Of a stretch of 64,000 nt of DNA, positions 33,725 to 44,507 are shown piece after piece. Source of the stretch: Parascedosporium putredinis (taxonomy: Eukaryota; Ascomycota; Sordariomycetes; Microascales; Microascaceae); the NCBI GenBank assembly GCA_949357655.1, contig CASHTG010000021.1:1302001-1366000 (forward strand). Direction: 5' to 3'. Under the pieces are notes generated by a model, which worked only from the letters and a program-made list of their open reading frames with translations, was not told where the DNA came from and did no database searches. Each line of letters opens with the position of its first letter. The stretch's first letter is position 1. The translations under genes and the position numbers were made by a program.

Positions 33725-35318
33725 TGCCTTTGCTTTTCTTGCTCTTCCACGTTTTTCGTCGATATCAGCATTATACCAATGAATAAAGAACATAGACTAT
33801 TTGAAACCAAACACTAGAAAGATTCCATAATGCCGCCGTAGTCCATATCGTGTAGATTTCCCCAGAGCCCGTGGGGTAAGCGCGCTTGGCAACATTTTCA
33901 AATTCCCCAGGTATCGGGTCCATGGCTAAGGTGTGTAGGTACGCTGGCGCACGCTGTGTCGTAACGTGGGCCGTGATATAGGTTCGCGCCAGCCGTATCA
34001 ACGTTGTGTTGGAAAAGATGTCAAGATGGGAGTTTTAATTTCAGGTATAGACTGCCGAAGGATCATTCCGTCTTGCCACGTGCACTAACCAAAGGGTGCA
34101 ATAAAAGGTCAAAGACGATCCAAGTCCGACTTCACCGCCGTCGCTATCGCTAACCCTAAGGGTCCGAGGGTGAGTGCCCAAGTCGCTGCCTTCGGCTCGG
34201 CATTGATGCCTCTCGACTACGTATTGGCCGCCACCATGCATCAGAGGGTTCTCTTTTGTGCAATCGGGTTGGAGGAATCCAGTCCCGGCAAAGGGCTATA
34301 GGCAAGTTAAGAGGTTTACATCATCGAAAAGGGTGGGAATATTGGGGATAGACCTGCCTCTGCTAAGTAGTCGAGAGTCAGGCAAATAAATGGATGCATG
34401 TGGATAGTGCGAATGCGCTCCAAGGTCACGGCTGTTCAACTCAGAAATCTGCCAACTAACCATCAATTACAGTCGTTCGCTCCGAGTTGCCTAGTCCGTT
34501 GTGCGCCACCAAGGGAACTTTCACAACCACCACTATACGGACGCGCTGAAGCTCATTCTAGTGGTTAAACGTTCTCAAGAATGCAGTCGTGCCCAAGTCC
34601 CTTTCTCCCACTTGGACCAAATGTCAGTCCACGTGCCCCGGTATAGTCGGCCACTTTCGTCTCGCTCAACGGGCATTGGATCCTGGATTCCACTATTTGC
34701 CTGCCCCCTCTCTCCCGTCAGCTTTGTCTGCACAAGACGAGCCGAGACACCCCGCCACCACCTTCCGAGTTTGTCCCTCGCCATGCGCTTGGTGCCATCT
34801 CCCGCATCTTATCCAGGAAAACACGAAGCAGGGACAGGACCTACATGTCCAAGTATCCATACCTGTATCCTCTCGTCTCCACGCATCTCCACATGTCAAG
34901 CGTCATTGATCAGGGCCATGAAAAATCGGGGCCCGCCCTGGTATTTTCGTGACCACAAGGTGGAGCCACGAGGGGCAGACAGACCAAGACGTCCCGCCCG
35001 GAACTAGTAGTCCAATGGACCGCAACCAAGAAGCTCCCCCAAAAACTGATTGATAAGGGAAACCAAAAAGTACTTGAATCACCACAAACCTCCGATGAGG
35101 TGGGGGTGGGGTACATCCATAAGAACTAATCGATCGCCTGTTTCCCTCTTCGTGCACCCCCATCATCTCCAAAAAGAAGGGGACCTTTTCCCTGCCTACA
35201 TCCAACCCGCCCCTCCCTCCCCAAAATTTGAACTCTTGTGCCTTTTCTCTCCCGCCCCCAAACATAGATCCAAGCAAGTAGCCGGAACCCAAGAAAAAAA
35301 CCCCGGAGCCGAGCCATC
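33725..35318. other. Intergenic region (1.6 kb)
   Basis: No supported gene. It contains a short telomere-like motif (ctaaccctaaggg, about 34150-34162) and, at its right end, the CA-rich leader of the amidohydrolase gene. Confidence 0.5.
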
Positions 35319-36958
35319 ATGCCAAACTATACCATCCTGCATAATGCACGCGTCTTCCAAACCACGGGCGTCGTGTCCCCAAGCACAGCTTCGCCAACTG
35401 CCTCGTCATCGACAACGACACCGGCCGCATCGCCCACGTCGGTAGCCTAACGGACCCCAAAGTCGCCGACATCGCTGCCACCACAGCCACCCGCCAGGAC
35501 ATGCAGGGCCGCTTCGTGCTCCCCGGCTTCATCGACGGCCACATGCACCTCCTCGTCCTCGGCCAAGCCCTCAAAAGCTCCCCCTCGACGACTGCCACAA
35601 CCTCGCCGACATCCGCGCCAAGATCACCGCCTTCGCCGCCGCCCACCCGAAAGCTGAACGCATCCTCTGCAGCGGCTGGATGCCCTTCATGACGGGGCCC
35701 GGCGACGCCCATTCCAGCATGCTCGAGGGCCTCGACCCGCGGCCCATCTTCGTCGACTCCAAGAGCCTGCACTCCACCTGGTGCAACGCCGCCGCCCTAC
35801 GCGAGCTCGCCATCGACGACGCCACCCCCGCGCCCCCGGCGGCATCATCCACCGCGACGCCGAGGGCCACATCACGGGCGTCATCTCCGAGGCCAGCGTC
35901 TTCCTCTTCGTCTGGCCCCACCTCGCCAAGGTTTCGCCCCTGCAGGAGAGCGTCAACGCCATCAAGGCCGCCATGGACTCGTACCTCTCCCACGGCTACA
36001 CCGGCCTCGTCGAGATGGCCATGGAGGACAATACCTGGGAGGCCCTACTTGCCCTCAAGGAGCAAGAAGGCGGGTTACCCGTGCACGTGGCCGCCTACTG
36101 GCTCATCCGGCCCTCCACGACCACCGAAGAGGCCCTCGCCCAGGTCGACCGCGTCATCGAGCTCAACCGCCGCTTCAACGCCGAGACCAGCCCCGAGTGC
36201 CGCATCGCCGGCATCAAAATCATCTGCGACGGCATCGTCGACGCCTGCACCGCCGCCCTCACCGTCCCTTACTCCAACGGCGCCACCTACGACATGCTCT
36301 GGCCCCTCGACGCCTTACGGCCCGTCGTCGAGCGCGCCGCCAACGCCGGCCTCCAGTGCGCCCTCCACGCCATCGGTGACCTCGCCATCTCCACCGCCCT
36401 CGACGCCCTCGAGCCCCACGCCCGCCCCGGCGCCCGCCACCGTATGGAACACCTCGAGCTCGCGTCCCCCGCGACGCCCGCCGCCTCGGCCAGCTCGGCA
36501 TCACCGCCTCCGTCCAGCCCGTCCACGCCGATCCCGCCATCATCCGCGCCTGGCCCGCCCTTCTCGGCTCCGCTCGCTGCTCCCGCGCTTTCGCCTACTC
36601 CGATTTCGCCCGCGAGGGCGCCGTCCTCGCCCTCGGCTCCGATGCCCCTACTTCCCCTTACGACCCGTTCCCCAACCTCTACACCGCCACCACGCGCCGC
36701 TCCGCCCGCGAGCCCGCTTCCGAAGAGGTCGTCAACCCCCACTTCGCACTTAGTCTGGCCGCCGCGCTCACTGCGCTCACCGAGGGCTCCGCCTATAGCA
36801 GCTTCGCCGACGCTTGGACCGGGAAGCTCGAGGCTGGGAAGGCTGCTGACTTGGCCGTCATCGACATGGAGTGGGACGTGGAGAAGTTGCTGGGCGCCAA
36901 GGTCGTGCAGACGTGGTCGAGGGGCAAGGTCGTGTACGATGGGGAGCGGATAGAGTAG
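35319..36958 (+). CDS. Amidohydrolase family 3 (YtcJ-like) metal-dependent hydrolase
   Basis: About 547 aa, single exon, starting MPNYTILHNARVFQTT. The metal-binding motif FVLPGFIDGHMHLLVLG (HxH), the mid-domain blocks GYTGLVEMAMEDNTWEALLA and RIAGIKIICDGIVDACTAAL, CALHAIGDLAISTALDALEP, the HRMEHLELASP block (metal/substrate His), ITASVQPVHADPAIIRAWP and LALGSDAPTSPYDPFPNLYT (catalytic Asp) are all in family order. The closing segment GKLEAGKAADLAVIDMEWD is the small beta-sandwich typical of amidohydrolases. YtcJ-like enzymes hydrolyse amide or formamide bonds; the substrate here is unknown. The frame breaks at least four times, near 35372, 35581, 35835 and 36465, each next to a C run. The corrected stop is TAG 36956-36958. 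Faces the mucin-like gene convergently. Confidence 0.85.
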
Positions 36959-37455
36959 GAGGGAGGAAAGGAGGTGGGCTTAATCACGGTCACTTGTTTG
37001 GAAATTTAGCCTTTCTCGCGAGGTGATGATTTTATTCCCCAAATATCTTTTGTCCCTTGCTTGGCTAGGAGTGGTGGAGAGTCTGCTGATGAAGAGGCGT
37101 GATGACCCTGGGGCTGGCCATCCTTACAAAGACGACGCATTTTATATATTTAGAGATACAACTTCAGCAAAAGAACAAGAAAAATCAACTCCTTTGGAAG
37201 CCTTGGCTGCCCTTTGATGGCTGCTCAGATCAGTTTCACCCCAAAGACGTTCCTGTGATAGAAGGCATTGATCCCAAACACCTAAATGTAAGACATGGCC
37301 AGGTGGATGCAAACAAGGTACATGTACCCACTGAAGAATTTACACATATTCTGAAGCTATAACGAACCCCCAGTCCTAACATTGAATTATACTCATACGC
37401 AGGAAACATTGGAAGACCTGCACCAAGACGGACAGGAGACCCAGGCATTATTCGC

Positions 37456-38695
37456 CTAGCTCGCGAAGAAATATGTCTGCCACCTGAATCTGTTCCCCGC
37501 TTCCCTTATCCCGCTACAAGATAGCTCAATCACAAAATTCTCGTCTTCCGGATCCCAGGTGGTGGTGAAATCCAGAATAATTGTCACGTCCTCCACGGGC
37601 TGTGCTGTCAAACCCCGCTCCTCGAATCCAGACCAGCTCGCCTTGATCGCGCAAGAGGCGGCCTTGAAGGCCGCGTTCACCCACAACAACCGAGCCTGCA
37701 TATTGTACTCTTTCGCCTCGTTGCAGCGGATGGGCTGGTAGAAAGTCGCAGAGGCTTCTGTGACGTTGGCGTCGGCCACGAGGGCATAGACAAAGTAGTC
37801 GTCGACCGCCCTGACCCCGGAGTCCGCTGCGTTGTTCAGCTCAGCCACCACCCAGTGTTCCATGCCATTGCTGAAATCGCCGTTCTGGATCGGCGTGCAT
37901 TGCGGGACGTGAGTGTCGGTCGAGCTTGATGGCTCTTCCGTTGTAGTCGTCGAGCTCGATGGCTCTTCCGTTGTAGTCGTCGAGCTTGATGGCTCTTCCG
38001 TTGTAGTCGTCGAGCTTGATGGCTCTTCCGTTGTAGTCGTCGAGCTTGATGGCTCTTCCGTTATAGTCGACCTGGTAGTAGACGAACTTTTGGTTTCCGT
38101 GATCGTCGGTAAAGTCGAGCGGGACGAAGATTTCGAGGTTCTCGCCTTTTGCGGTCCTTGGAATACGACCTGTGAGGTGAAGAGTCCGGATGGTGCTTCG
38201 GTTCGTCCTCATTTTCGCCGCCGTGTCCCGGACTAGGACGCACCAAGGTGGGCACAAACTGCCACGCTTTCCACGCTGCCGGTTCCTCTCCCAGAGGCTC
38301 GCCCTCGAAATGGTTGGCGTAGACAATCTTTTGCGCGCCTGCGCCTGGATATCCATTCTGTGGCTGACCTCCGGCGCCATCGTGGCCTCCACCGCTAGAT
38401 TTCGCCTTTTCGTGTCCTAGGGCACCAGCTACCGCGCCTCCCTCCGCATCGAGAGAGAGGCCGGAAACAGGCGGTTCGGGACGTGCGGCACAAATGTGCT
38501 TCAGGACTTGGCCCCAGGAGTCAATGGTCGGTGCCACGGTGGCGATGACGGTAAAAGTCAGGACATTTAGGGTTGGCAGAGTTGGCGTAGGGATACTGCA
38601 GTCTGGATGCTTGACATCGGGTGGCCCTTGACCGGCACCCTCGGCTGCGGAGAGTGGCGCCAGCAGGAGAAGGGGAGCAGAGCTGGAGTACGCAT
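37456..38695 (-). CDS. Secreted mucin-like protein with Thr/Glu/Pro/Ser tandem repeats
   Basis: The start MRTPALLP at 38695 leads, after one lost base in a G4 run (38672-38675, + strand), into a clear signal peptide (LLLLAPLSAAEG). A Gly/Ala-rich segment with PEPPVSGLSLDAEGGAVAGA follows. After another shift near 38205 come APSGLFTSQVVFQG and a Ser/Thr-rich stalk, then five 10-residue repeats of type T-T-T-T-E-E-P-S-S-S encoded by a 30-bp minisatellite. The C-terminal ~150 residues begin CTPIQNGDFSNGMEHWVVAE and end with an intact stop at 37456-37458. The C-x-x-I-x-N-G-x-F-x-x-G opening is typical of extracellular fungal carbohydrate-binding-like beta-sandwich modules. Likely a glycosylated secreted or wall protein with an O-glycosylated stalk. 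No catalytic motif seen. Confidence 0.68.
37921..38070. repeat. 30-bp minisatellite, five units, in-frame in the mucin-like gene
   Basis: Five adjacent 30-bp units with few substitutions; the last unit differs at its end (ttatagtcga). In the gene's minus-strand frame each unit encodes a Thr4-Glu2-Pro-Ser3 decapeptide. Because 30 is a multiple of three, unit gain or loss changes stalk length without breaking the frame. Confidence 0.93.
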
Positions 38696-40010
38696 TGCGG
38701 TAGACAAGGCGAGGACGAAAGCAACAATCAGTTTCGACTACATGACAGGTGATACGGCGAGGATGTCCGGAAAGGAGAGGATGTGCCAGGGTCTATACTT
38801 CGTACGCGCCACGTCGGTTCCCATGTTTTGAGACTGAAATTCACAACAGAACTCGGATGTGAGTCCTATGTCAAGAATGATCGGTTGACAGATATTGGCG
38901 CAGTGGATGTTGACTCTGATTCGATCTTGACTGTGGAAACAAGCCAGATGTGAGATGTCCTCCCCTCGAAACCCTCAAGGGTAGGGGTACTCCTGTCAGG
39001 CATATAGCACAATTGATATGTTTGTGCAACTTTGCACACTACATATACCGTTGTGAACTGTCGCACCCATCTCAAACTGCAGTCTTCTATAAAGGTCCAT
39101 TATTGTTTCCCGACCTTACGAAACCCCGTAATTTGCAGGAAACTAGCCAAACTGACATAAAGCTGAGACATGTGAGACAGGTATTGAGCGCGGAAGCGCG
39201 TTGTAGATAACCTGACCCCAAAAGAAGAAAAGAAAACCCAAGCCCCAGAGAGAGATAGCGTGGAACAGGAGAAGGAAGATGGAATATTTGAAGAGGAAAC
39301 TTGAGGTGGGAGATCCACTTGATGATCGCGTTTGTCTTCGCGACGCCCTCGCTCCAAAACTTTGAAAGTTCGAAAACTTTGGGAGACAAGACAACAAGAA
39401 GGGGGATAGCCAATCGATGAATCCATAACATCGATGCCTTATAAAGGACATGAAAAAAAAATTTACCAAGTTGAGCTTACATTCGCGCGCCCTTCACCCA
39501 CTACTCGTTCGATCAGGTCCACCATCGTGACGGGGATCCCCGCAATATATAGTGAATCAGCAACATGGTGGATTACGGCAGCTGGTTGATCAGCGCCCCT
39601 AAACGGCAACCTTCGCCGGGGACCTTACAAAGCGATGGCCCCAGGCGTATGGTATTTCACAACTAAATGCCTTGCGCGGTGTTAGTGCGTGTGACTAAGC
39701 CATGGGGCTCAAGCTTGGCGCTGATCAAGCGAGCCTAAAAAATGGGCGAGGTGGTGAACTGGACTGATGATGGTGCTAGTTTGGCGTAACTAGCCCCGGT
39801 GCTCCATGATTTCCAAGCTCAGGGTTCCACTCGGAGGGGTTTTATGCATTGACGCTTCGGGTCAAGACTCACTCGTGAGAACATTGAAGCCAGTACGATG
39901 ATAGCGGAGTCTATTAATGGTTGCTTCGAAGGGTTGGGCGGGATGCACCTGGCTGACGATTTCTAAAATTTATAAGCTCTTGCGTCACTTATGATAATAG
40001 CTCGGGGTTG
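38696..40010. other. Intergenic region between divergent genes (1.3 kb)
   Basis: No ORF with family content. It separates the mucin-like gene (minus) and the isochorismatase-like gene (plus) and should contain both promoters. AT-richer than the neighbouring exons. Confidence 0.5.
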
Positions 40011-40018
40011 TATATAAA
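40011..40018 (+). promoter_or_regulatory. TATA box of the isochorismatase-like gene
   Basis: TATATAAA lies 155-162 bp upstream of the ATG at 40173, followed by a CT/CA-rich leader. The position is consistent with a core promoter. Confidence 0.6.
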
Positions 40019-40172
40019 GCTATCGACCGCCTCCCCTAGGCCTTTGAACCTTTTCGACATCCTGTTTACTTGACCGTTCACTAGCCATTTCATCCCCCTT
40101 ACATTTTATTCCTTGCAATCTTTCTTGATCCTCTCGGCTCGTACCGCCCGCTCGCCCACTCTTCCCCACACA

Positions 40173-40969
40173 ATGGCCCAGTCCTTCCGTCAAATCATCG
40201 GGGTGCCCCCTCAGTCGCCTCGACCAAGGACAGCACCCTCGTCATCATTGACGCCCAAAACGAGTACGCCGAAGGCAAGCTGACCGTCAAGAACATCGCC
40301 TCCTCGCGCAAGGTCATCCACGCCCTCCTCGAAAAGTACAGGGCCAGCGGGGGCAACGTCGTCCACGTCGTCCACGACACACCCCGGGCGCCCCCGTCTT
40401 CACACCCGGCACCAAGCTCGCCGAGGAGCTCGAGGAGCTCACGCCCCGCGACGGCGAAAAGTCGTGCACAAGAACTACCCTAGCTCGTTCGCGGACACGG
40501 ATCTGCAGCAGCACCTCGAGTCGATTGGAAGCAAAAGCTGGTTCTTGTCGGCTACATGGTGAGTCTCCCAGCGTTGTCGGGAATCTGACGAGAACCCCGC
40601 AAACGTCATCCCCGCCTCTTTTCCCCAAATTTCCCCTCGGCCGAAAGGGGGACTAAACGGAGATTCCCCACCCCATAATTATGGCGTGTGCCGAAACTCC
40701 GCTCATGTCCCCCTCCTTTTCTTCGGATACAAAAACAACAAGAAAAAGAAAAGTCGAGATGCTAATATGTATCACCACGCAAGGCCCACGTCTGCATCTC
40801 CACGACCGCCAGGAGCGGTGCGCGATTTGGCTATGATATCGTCGTTGTCGAGGATGCTGTTGGTGACAGGGACATCCCCGGCGCCGACGCCGACCAGCTC
40901 GTCAAGGTTGCCCTTGCCGAGATTGCTGATGCCTTTGGAACTATAGTTCAGAGCAGCGACATCAACTAA
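40173..40969 (+). CDS. Isochorismatase-like cysteine hydrolase
   Basis: Two exons, 40173-40558 and 40784-40969; the intron is gtgagt...aag with gctaat as likely branch site. About 191 aa. Catalytic triad of the isochorismatase-like family: Asp in TLVIIDAQNEYAEGKL, Lys in HKNYPSSFADTDL and Cys in AHVCISTTAR, which directly follows the splice junction. The C-terminus reads VEDAVGDRDIPGADADQLVK then VALAEIADAFGTIVQSSDIN. Family members include nicotinamidases, N-carbamoylsarcosine amidases and isochorismatases; substrate cannot be assigned. The first exon contains four homopolymers that each seem one base short: C5 40206-40210, C4 40382-40385, A4 40457-40460 and A4 40533-40536. This gives the clearest picture of the error type in the window. 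Convergent with the SDR gene, 125 bp apart. Confidence 0.85.
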
Positions 40970-41094
40970 CCCAAAACCCGAAGAGCCTCCTAAAATACCT
41001 GACCCTCTTGTCCCGCTGAATTGTTCTTTTCTGAAGGCTGGTAGGAGACACAGGCTAGCTTTAGATTCAATTAATCCTAGCCCTCGCAATGAAA

Positions 41095-41892
41095 TCATCT
41101 ACGTAGCAGAATACCCCCATCCACAAAGATCGTCTGTCCCGTGATACCCTCGCTCCCCTTACCCGCAAGCCAAACAGCCACCCCGCTAAAGTCCTCCACC
41201 AACCCATTCCTCCCCGTCATCGTCCTCTCCGCATGCTTCTTGGCCAGCTCGGGGAGGCGAAGACAGCCTCCGTCATCTGCGTGTGCACCACCCCCGGCGC
41301 CACGGCATTGCACATGACGCCGCGGCGCGACCAAGCTTCCGCCTGCGAGCGCGTGAGCCCCACCAACCCGGCCTTGACGCTCCGTACGCGCCGCTATTGC
41401 CGTACGCCCGAAACGCCTGCTGGCTCGCGAGGTTGACGATGCGGCCCGACCCACGCTCGGCCATGAGCGGACCAAACGCCTGGCCTAGCAGGAACGGGGC
41501 CGTGAGGTTGATCGCCATCGTGGCGTCCCAGTCCGCCGGGGATATGTCGTCCATGTGCGGCCGCAGGTTGATGCCCGCCGCGTTGACTAAAATGTCCGGC
41601 ACCCCGAAGTCGGCGAGGACGGTCGCCGTTGCTCGTTCGAGGGCCGCGCGGTCGGCGAGGTCCGTGGGTAAGGGTGGGCTTGCACGCCCAATTGTGCGAG
41701 TGATGTTACAGTGTCGTCGAGGGGCTGAGGGTTTCGCGCGATGAGGATGATGCGCGCCCCGGCTTGGCCGAGTGCGGAGGCGATGCCGCGCCCGATGCCG
41801 GCACTACCTCCCGTTACTACGGCGGTTTGGCCCGCGAGCCCGAAGAGGCGCTCGAGGTATGAGGTGTTTGGGAGGACTTTTCGAGATGCCAT
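41095..41892 (-). CDS. Classical short-chain dehydrogenase/reductase (SDR)
   Basis: About 266 aa. Motifs: cofactor-binding TGGSAGIGRGIASALGQAGA, NAAGINLRPHMDD (NNAG-type), the stretch GRIVNLASQQAFRAYGNSG with the catalytic Ser, and GAYGAS-K containing the catalytic Tyr-x-x-x-Lys. The end is GITGQTIFVDGGILLRR. The overall pattern is closest to gluconate/2-deoxy-gluconate 3-dehydrogenase-like SDRs (FabG/KduD group), but substrate is not predictable. Breaks near 41670, at the Tyr-x-x-x-Lys motif (near 41380) and near 41255 disrupt the frame; each is explained by one or two missing bases. Lies between the isochorismatase-like hydrolase and the DUF1593 gene, divergent from the latter with a 563-bp shared upstream region. 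Confidence 0.85.
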
Positions 41893-42455
41893 TTTTGTGT
41901 CGAAACCGGGAGAGAGCGATGGAGGTGGAGGGTCAGTCGGGTCACCTTGGTTGTGAGAATGTCAAGGTTGTGGTCGAAGTTGAGTTTGCCGGCCTGGGCA
42001 TTGATCGGTTTGGTGCGGGTAGGAACGGGTGCAACGCAGAATCGCGTGGGAAGAAAAAGCCAAGGGCGTAAATGACATCGCCAACACCAACATCATGAGT
42101 TATATATGGGAAAAAGAAAGGATGTGTCTCAATTCCGAAACATGCAGAAACTGAAGATATCGTGTGGTTTTGCCCTTTGTTCTACGAGCTAAGCTTTGGC
42201 GAACTACATGTAGTTAATAGCAAATGGATTCGATCGTTGGTGTATCGATCGGACCTAAAGCATACAATTGATCCATCAACGTCGCTTCTGCGCCGGAATA
42301 ATCTGGTCCTTGGCTGTTGCTCGCCTCCTCTGCCGGGTAAAATGGAAGGGAACTTTCAGAACCCTCCTCGAAGCGGAGGTTCGACACTACATCCATGTAT
42401 TCAATGTTCCTTTTCATCCGAGCTGAACTTCGACCTCCCCATTCTCGCAATAAAA

Positions 42456-43935
42456 ATGACACCTCAACTCGAGAAACTGCGGTCCCTCGTATCCTTTGCG
42501 ACAAAACCCCGCGTCTTTATCTTGACCGACATCACCAACGAGCCCGACGACGCCGAGTCTTTCTGCCGCTACCTCACCTACGCCAACCAATTCCACACCG
42601 AGGACGTCGTGGCCGTCACCTCCACCTGGCTGCGCGACAAAGTGGCACCCGAGAACTTGCGCAAGATTGTCGACGCCTACGGCAAGGTCGTGGGCAACTT
42701 GAACCGCCATGTCCACCCCGATTGCCCCTACCCGCCTGCAGAGGACATCAAGGCTAGGATACGCGCAGGGCCGCCTGTAAGGATGAACCCTCCCTGGCCT
42801 AATTTGACGCAGAAGCTTGCTCACACTTGAAGCGGTACAGGTGTATGGAATGAAAGCCGTAGGCGACGACGTAGTTCTAAGCGAAGGCGGCGAGCTGCTC
42901 CGCGAGTGTCTCGAAGATCCAAACCCGGAGCCTTTATGGGTGCTGGTATGGGGAGGCGTCAACGTCCTCGCCCAGGTCCTCCACCGCATCCGCGACAACC
43001 CCCATGCGGAAGCCCTCCGCGCCAAGCTCCGCGTCTACACAATCTCGGACCAGGACGACTGCGGCGCCTGGATCCGACAGCAGTGGCCCGATATCTTTTA
43101 CATTTGCTCCTCCCACGGCTGGAACCAATACAGCAACGCCACGTGGACGGGAATCTCGGCCGATGTTGACGGAGGCGGACCGGACAAATCCGTCGTCTCG
43201 CACGAATGGATCAGGTCGCACATCCAGCTGGGGCCACTCGGCGCCGAATACCCCAGCTACGAGTACATCATGGAGGGCGACACCCCGACGTTTCTCTACC
43301 TCGTACAGAACGGTCTCGGAGTCCCCGAAGAGCCGTCCTACGGTTCGTGGGGCGGCCGCTACGTGCCTGTCAACGTGAGCGCAGAGGGTGTCCCGAATCG
43401 CGGGCATTTTGCGGATGCCAGCGATGCCGTGACGGGCAAGGATGGGCAAGTTTACACGACGAACAAGGCGACCATCTGGAGGTGGAGGAATGCGTTTCAA
43501 GCCGATTTTGCCGCTCGTATACAGTGGACCCTGACCGACGATTTTGCTAAGGCAAGCCATCACCCGGTCATTAGCGTTAATGGTAACGTGGGGATTGAAC
43601 CTATGCGAATCGAGGCGGAGGCTGGATCGGCTATCACGCTCGACGCGTCCGAGTCGTATGACCCTGACGACCGAGGCCTGGCATTTCGATGGTTTCAGTA
43701 CCGCGAGCCGAGCGCCACGCAGACATATCAAGCGTGGGAGGTCTGCGACGTGGACATCCGGCTCGTCAATGAGCAAGGAAGCAAAATTAAGGTTTCCGTT
43801 CCGACAGCTGACAAGTCTTGCATCCTTGCGAGGGAGAGACTTCCGATCAAGAAAGGTATGCTACTGCATATAATTCTAGAAGTGACGGGTGAGGGAGCGA
43901 TGCCTCTCACGACCTATCGCCGAATAGTGGTCTAA
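42456..43935 (+). CDS. DUF1593 / Sde182-like nucleoside-hydrolase-fold protein
   Basis: Two exons, 42456-42776 and 42841-43935, intact, 471 aa. The N-terminal domain (PF07632, nucleoside-hydrolase-like) begins KPRVFILTDITNEPDDAESF, whose D-x-x-N-E-P-D-D acidic cluster is the presumed metal site. It continues with VVAVTSTWLRD, VYGMKAVGDD at the junction, PLWVLVWGGVNVLAQVLHRI and RVYTISDQDDCGAWIRQQWP. The C-terminal beta domain includes PVISVNGNVGIEPMRIEAEA and ASESYDPDDRGLAFRWFQY. In bacteria such proteins are linked to polysaccharide degradation (Sde182 was described as cellulose-binding). The start at 42456 is preferred over upstream in-frame codons because it abuts the domain. No signal peptide is seen, so it may be cytosolic. 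Confidence 0.87.
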
Positions 43936-44119
43936 CCCATCAACCCGGATGTAGAGTAGACGATTCTTGAAATTTTAAACCACCATATTTATTAGACTCT
44001 AGGTTCTTCAGCTTGGATATTAGGATCCCGGTGCCCTTAGTTTATCTAATGGCATTGCGAATAGCTTGATATTTTGCGGCGGCTCAGTGATCGCTCGCCC
44101 ACCCAGTTCCATCTCTTGA

Positions 44120-44133
44120 CCCTAACCCTAAGA
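44120..44133. other. Interstitial telomere-like motif
   Basis: The sequence ccctaaccctaag contains two tandem CCCTAA units 375 bp upstream of the Zn2Cys6 start. It could be a regulatory site for telomere-repeat-binding factors such as Tbf1-like proteins, or chance. Confidence 0.35.
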
Positions 44134-44507
44134 AAATACTGAGAGAAAAGTGCAGATGAGTCAGCAGAACTTATTAGCACGTTGCGTTGCCTCGAAATAG
44201 TCAAGTGCAAGATCTATATGCACTTCGATCTTTGCTAGCGTCTCTTGGCCCCTTGACCTGGCAATGATGAGCCGAACCGTGCCTGACCCTCATCTCGGCT
44301 CCTCCTCGGCTATCCGATCCCTTTGGTGCTCGTCCACGATCAGGAACAAGTTGTCGAATGAAGGGACCGCCGACCCGCAGAAATTACTCTACCCAAGTTC
44401 CTCCGTCTCGGCTTCCGCATCGCCAAGTTGCGGTGCAAAACCCTCCCTCCCTCTTCCGGAGGCGCTTATACGTCCGTCATCCATTCCCGTTTTGTACCTT
44501 GACCCTC

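Noticed and set aside
37921..38070. CRISPR-like array
   Set aside because: Units are directly adjacent without spacers and are in-frame coding repeats.
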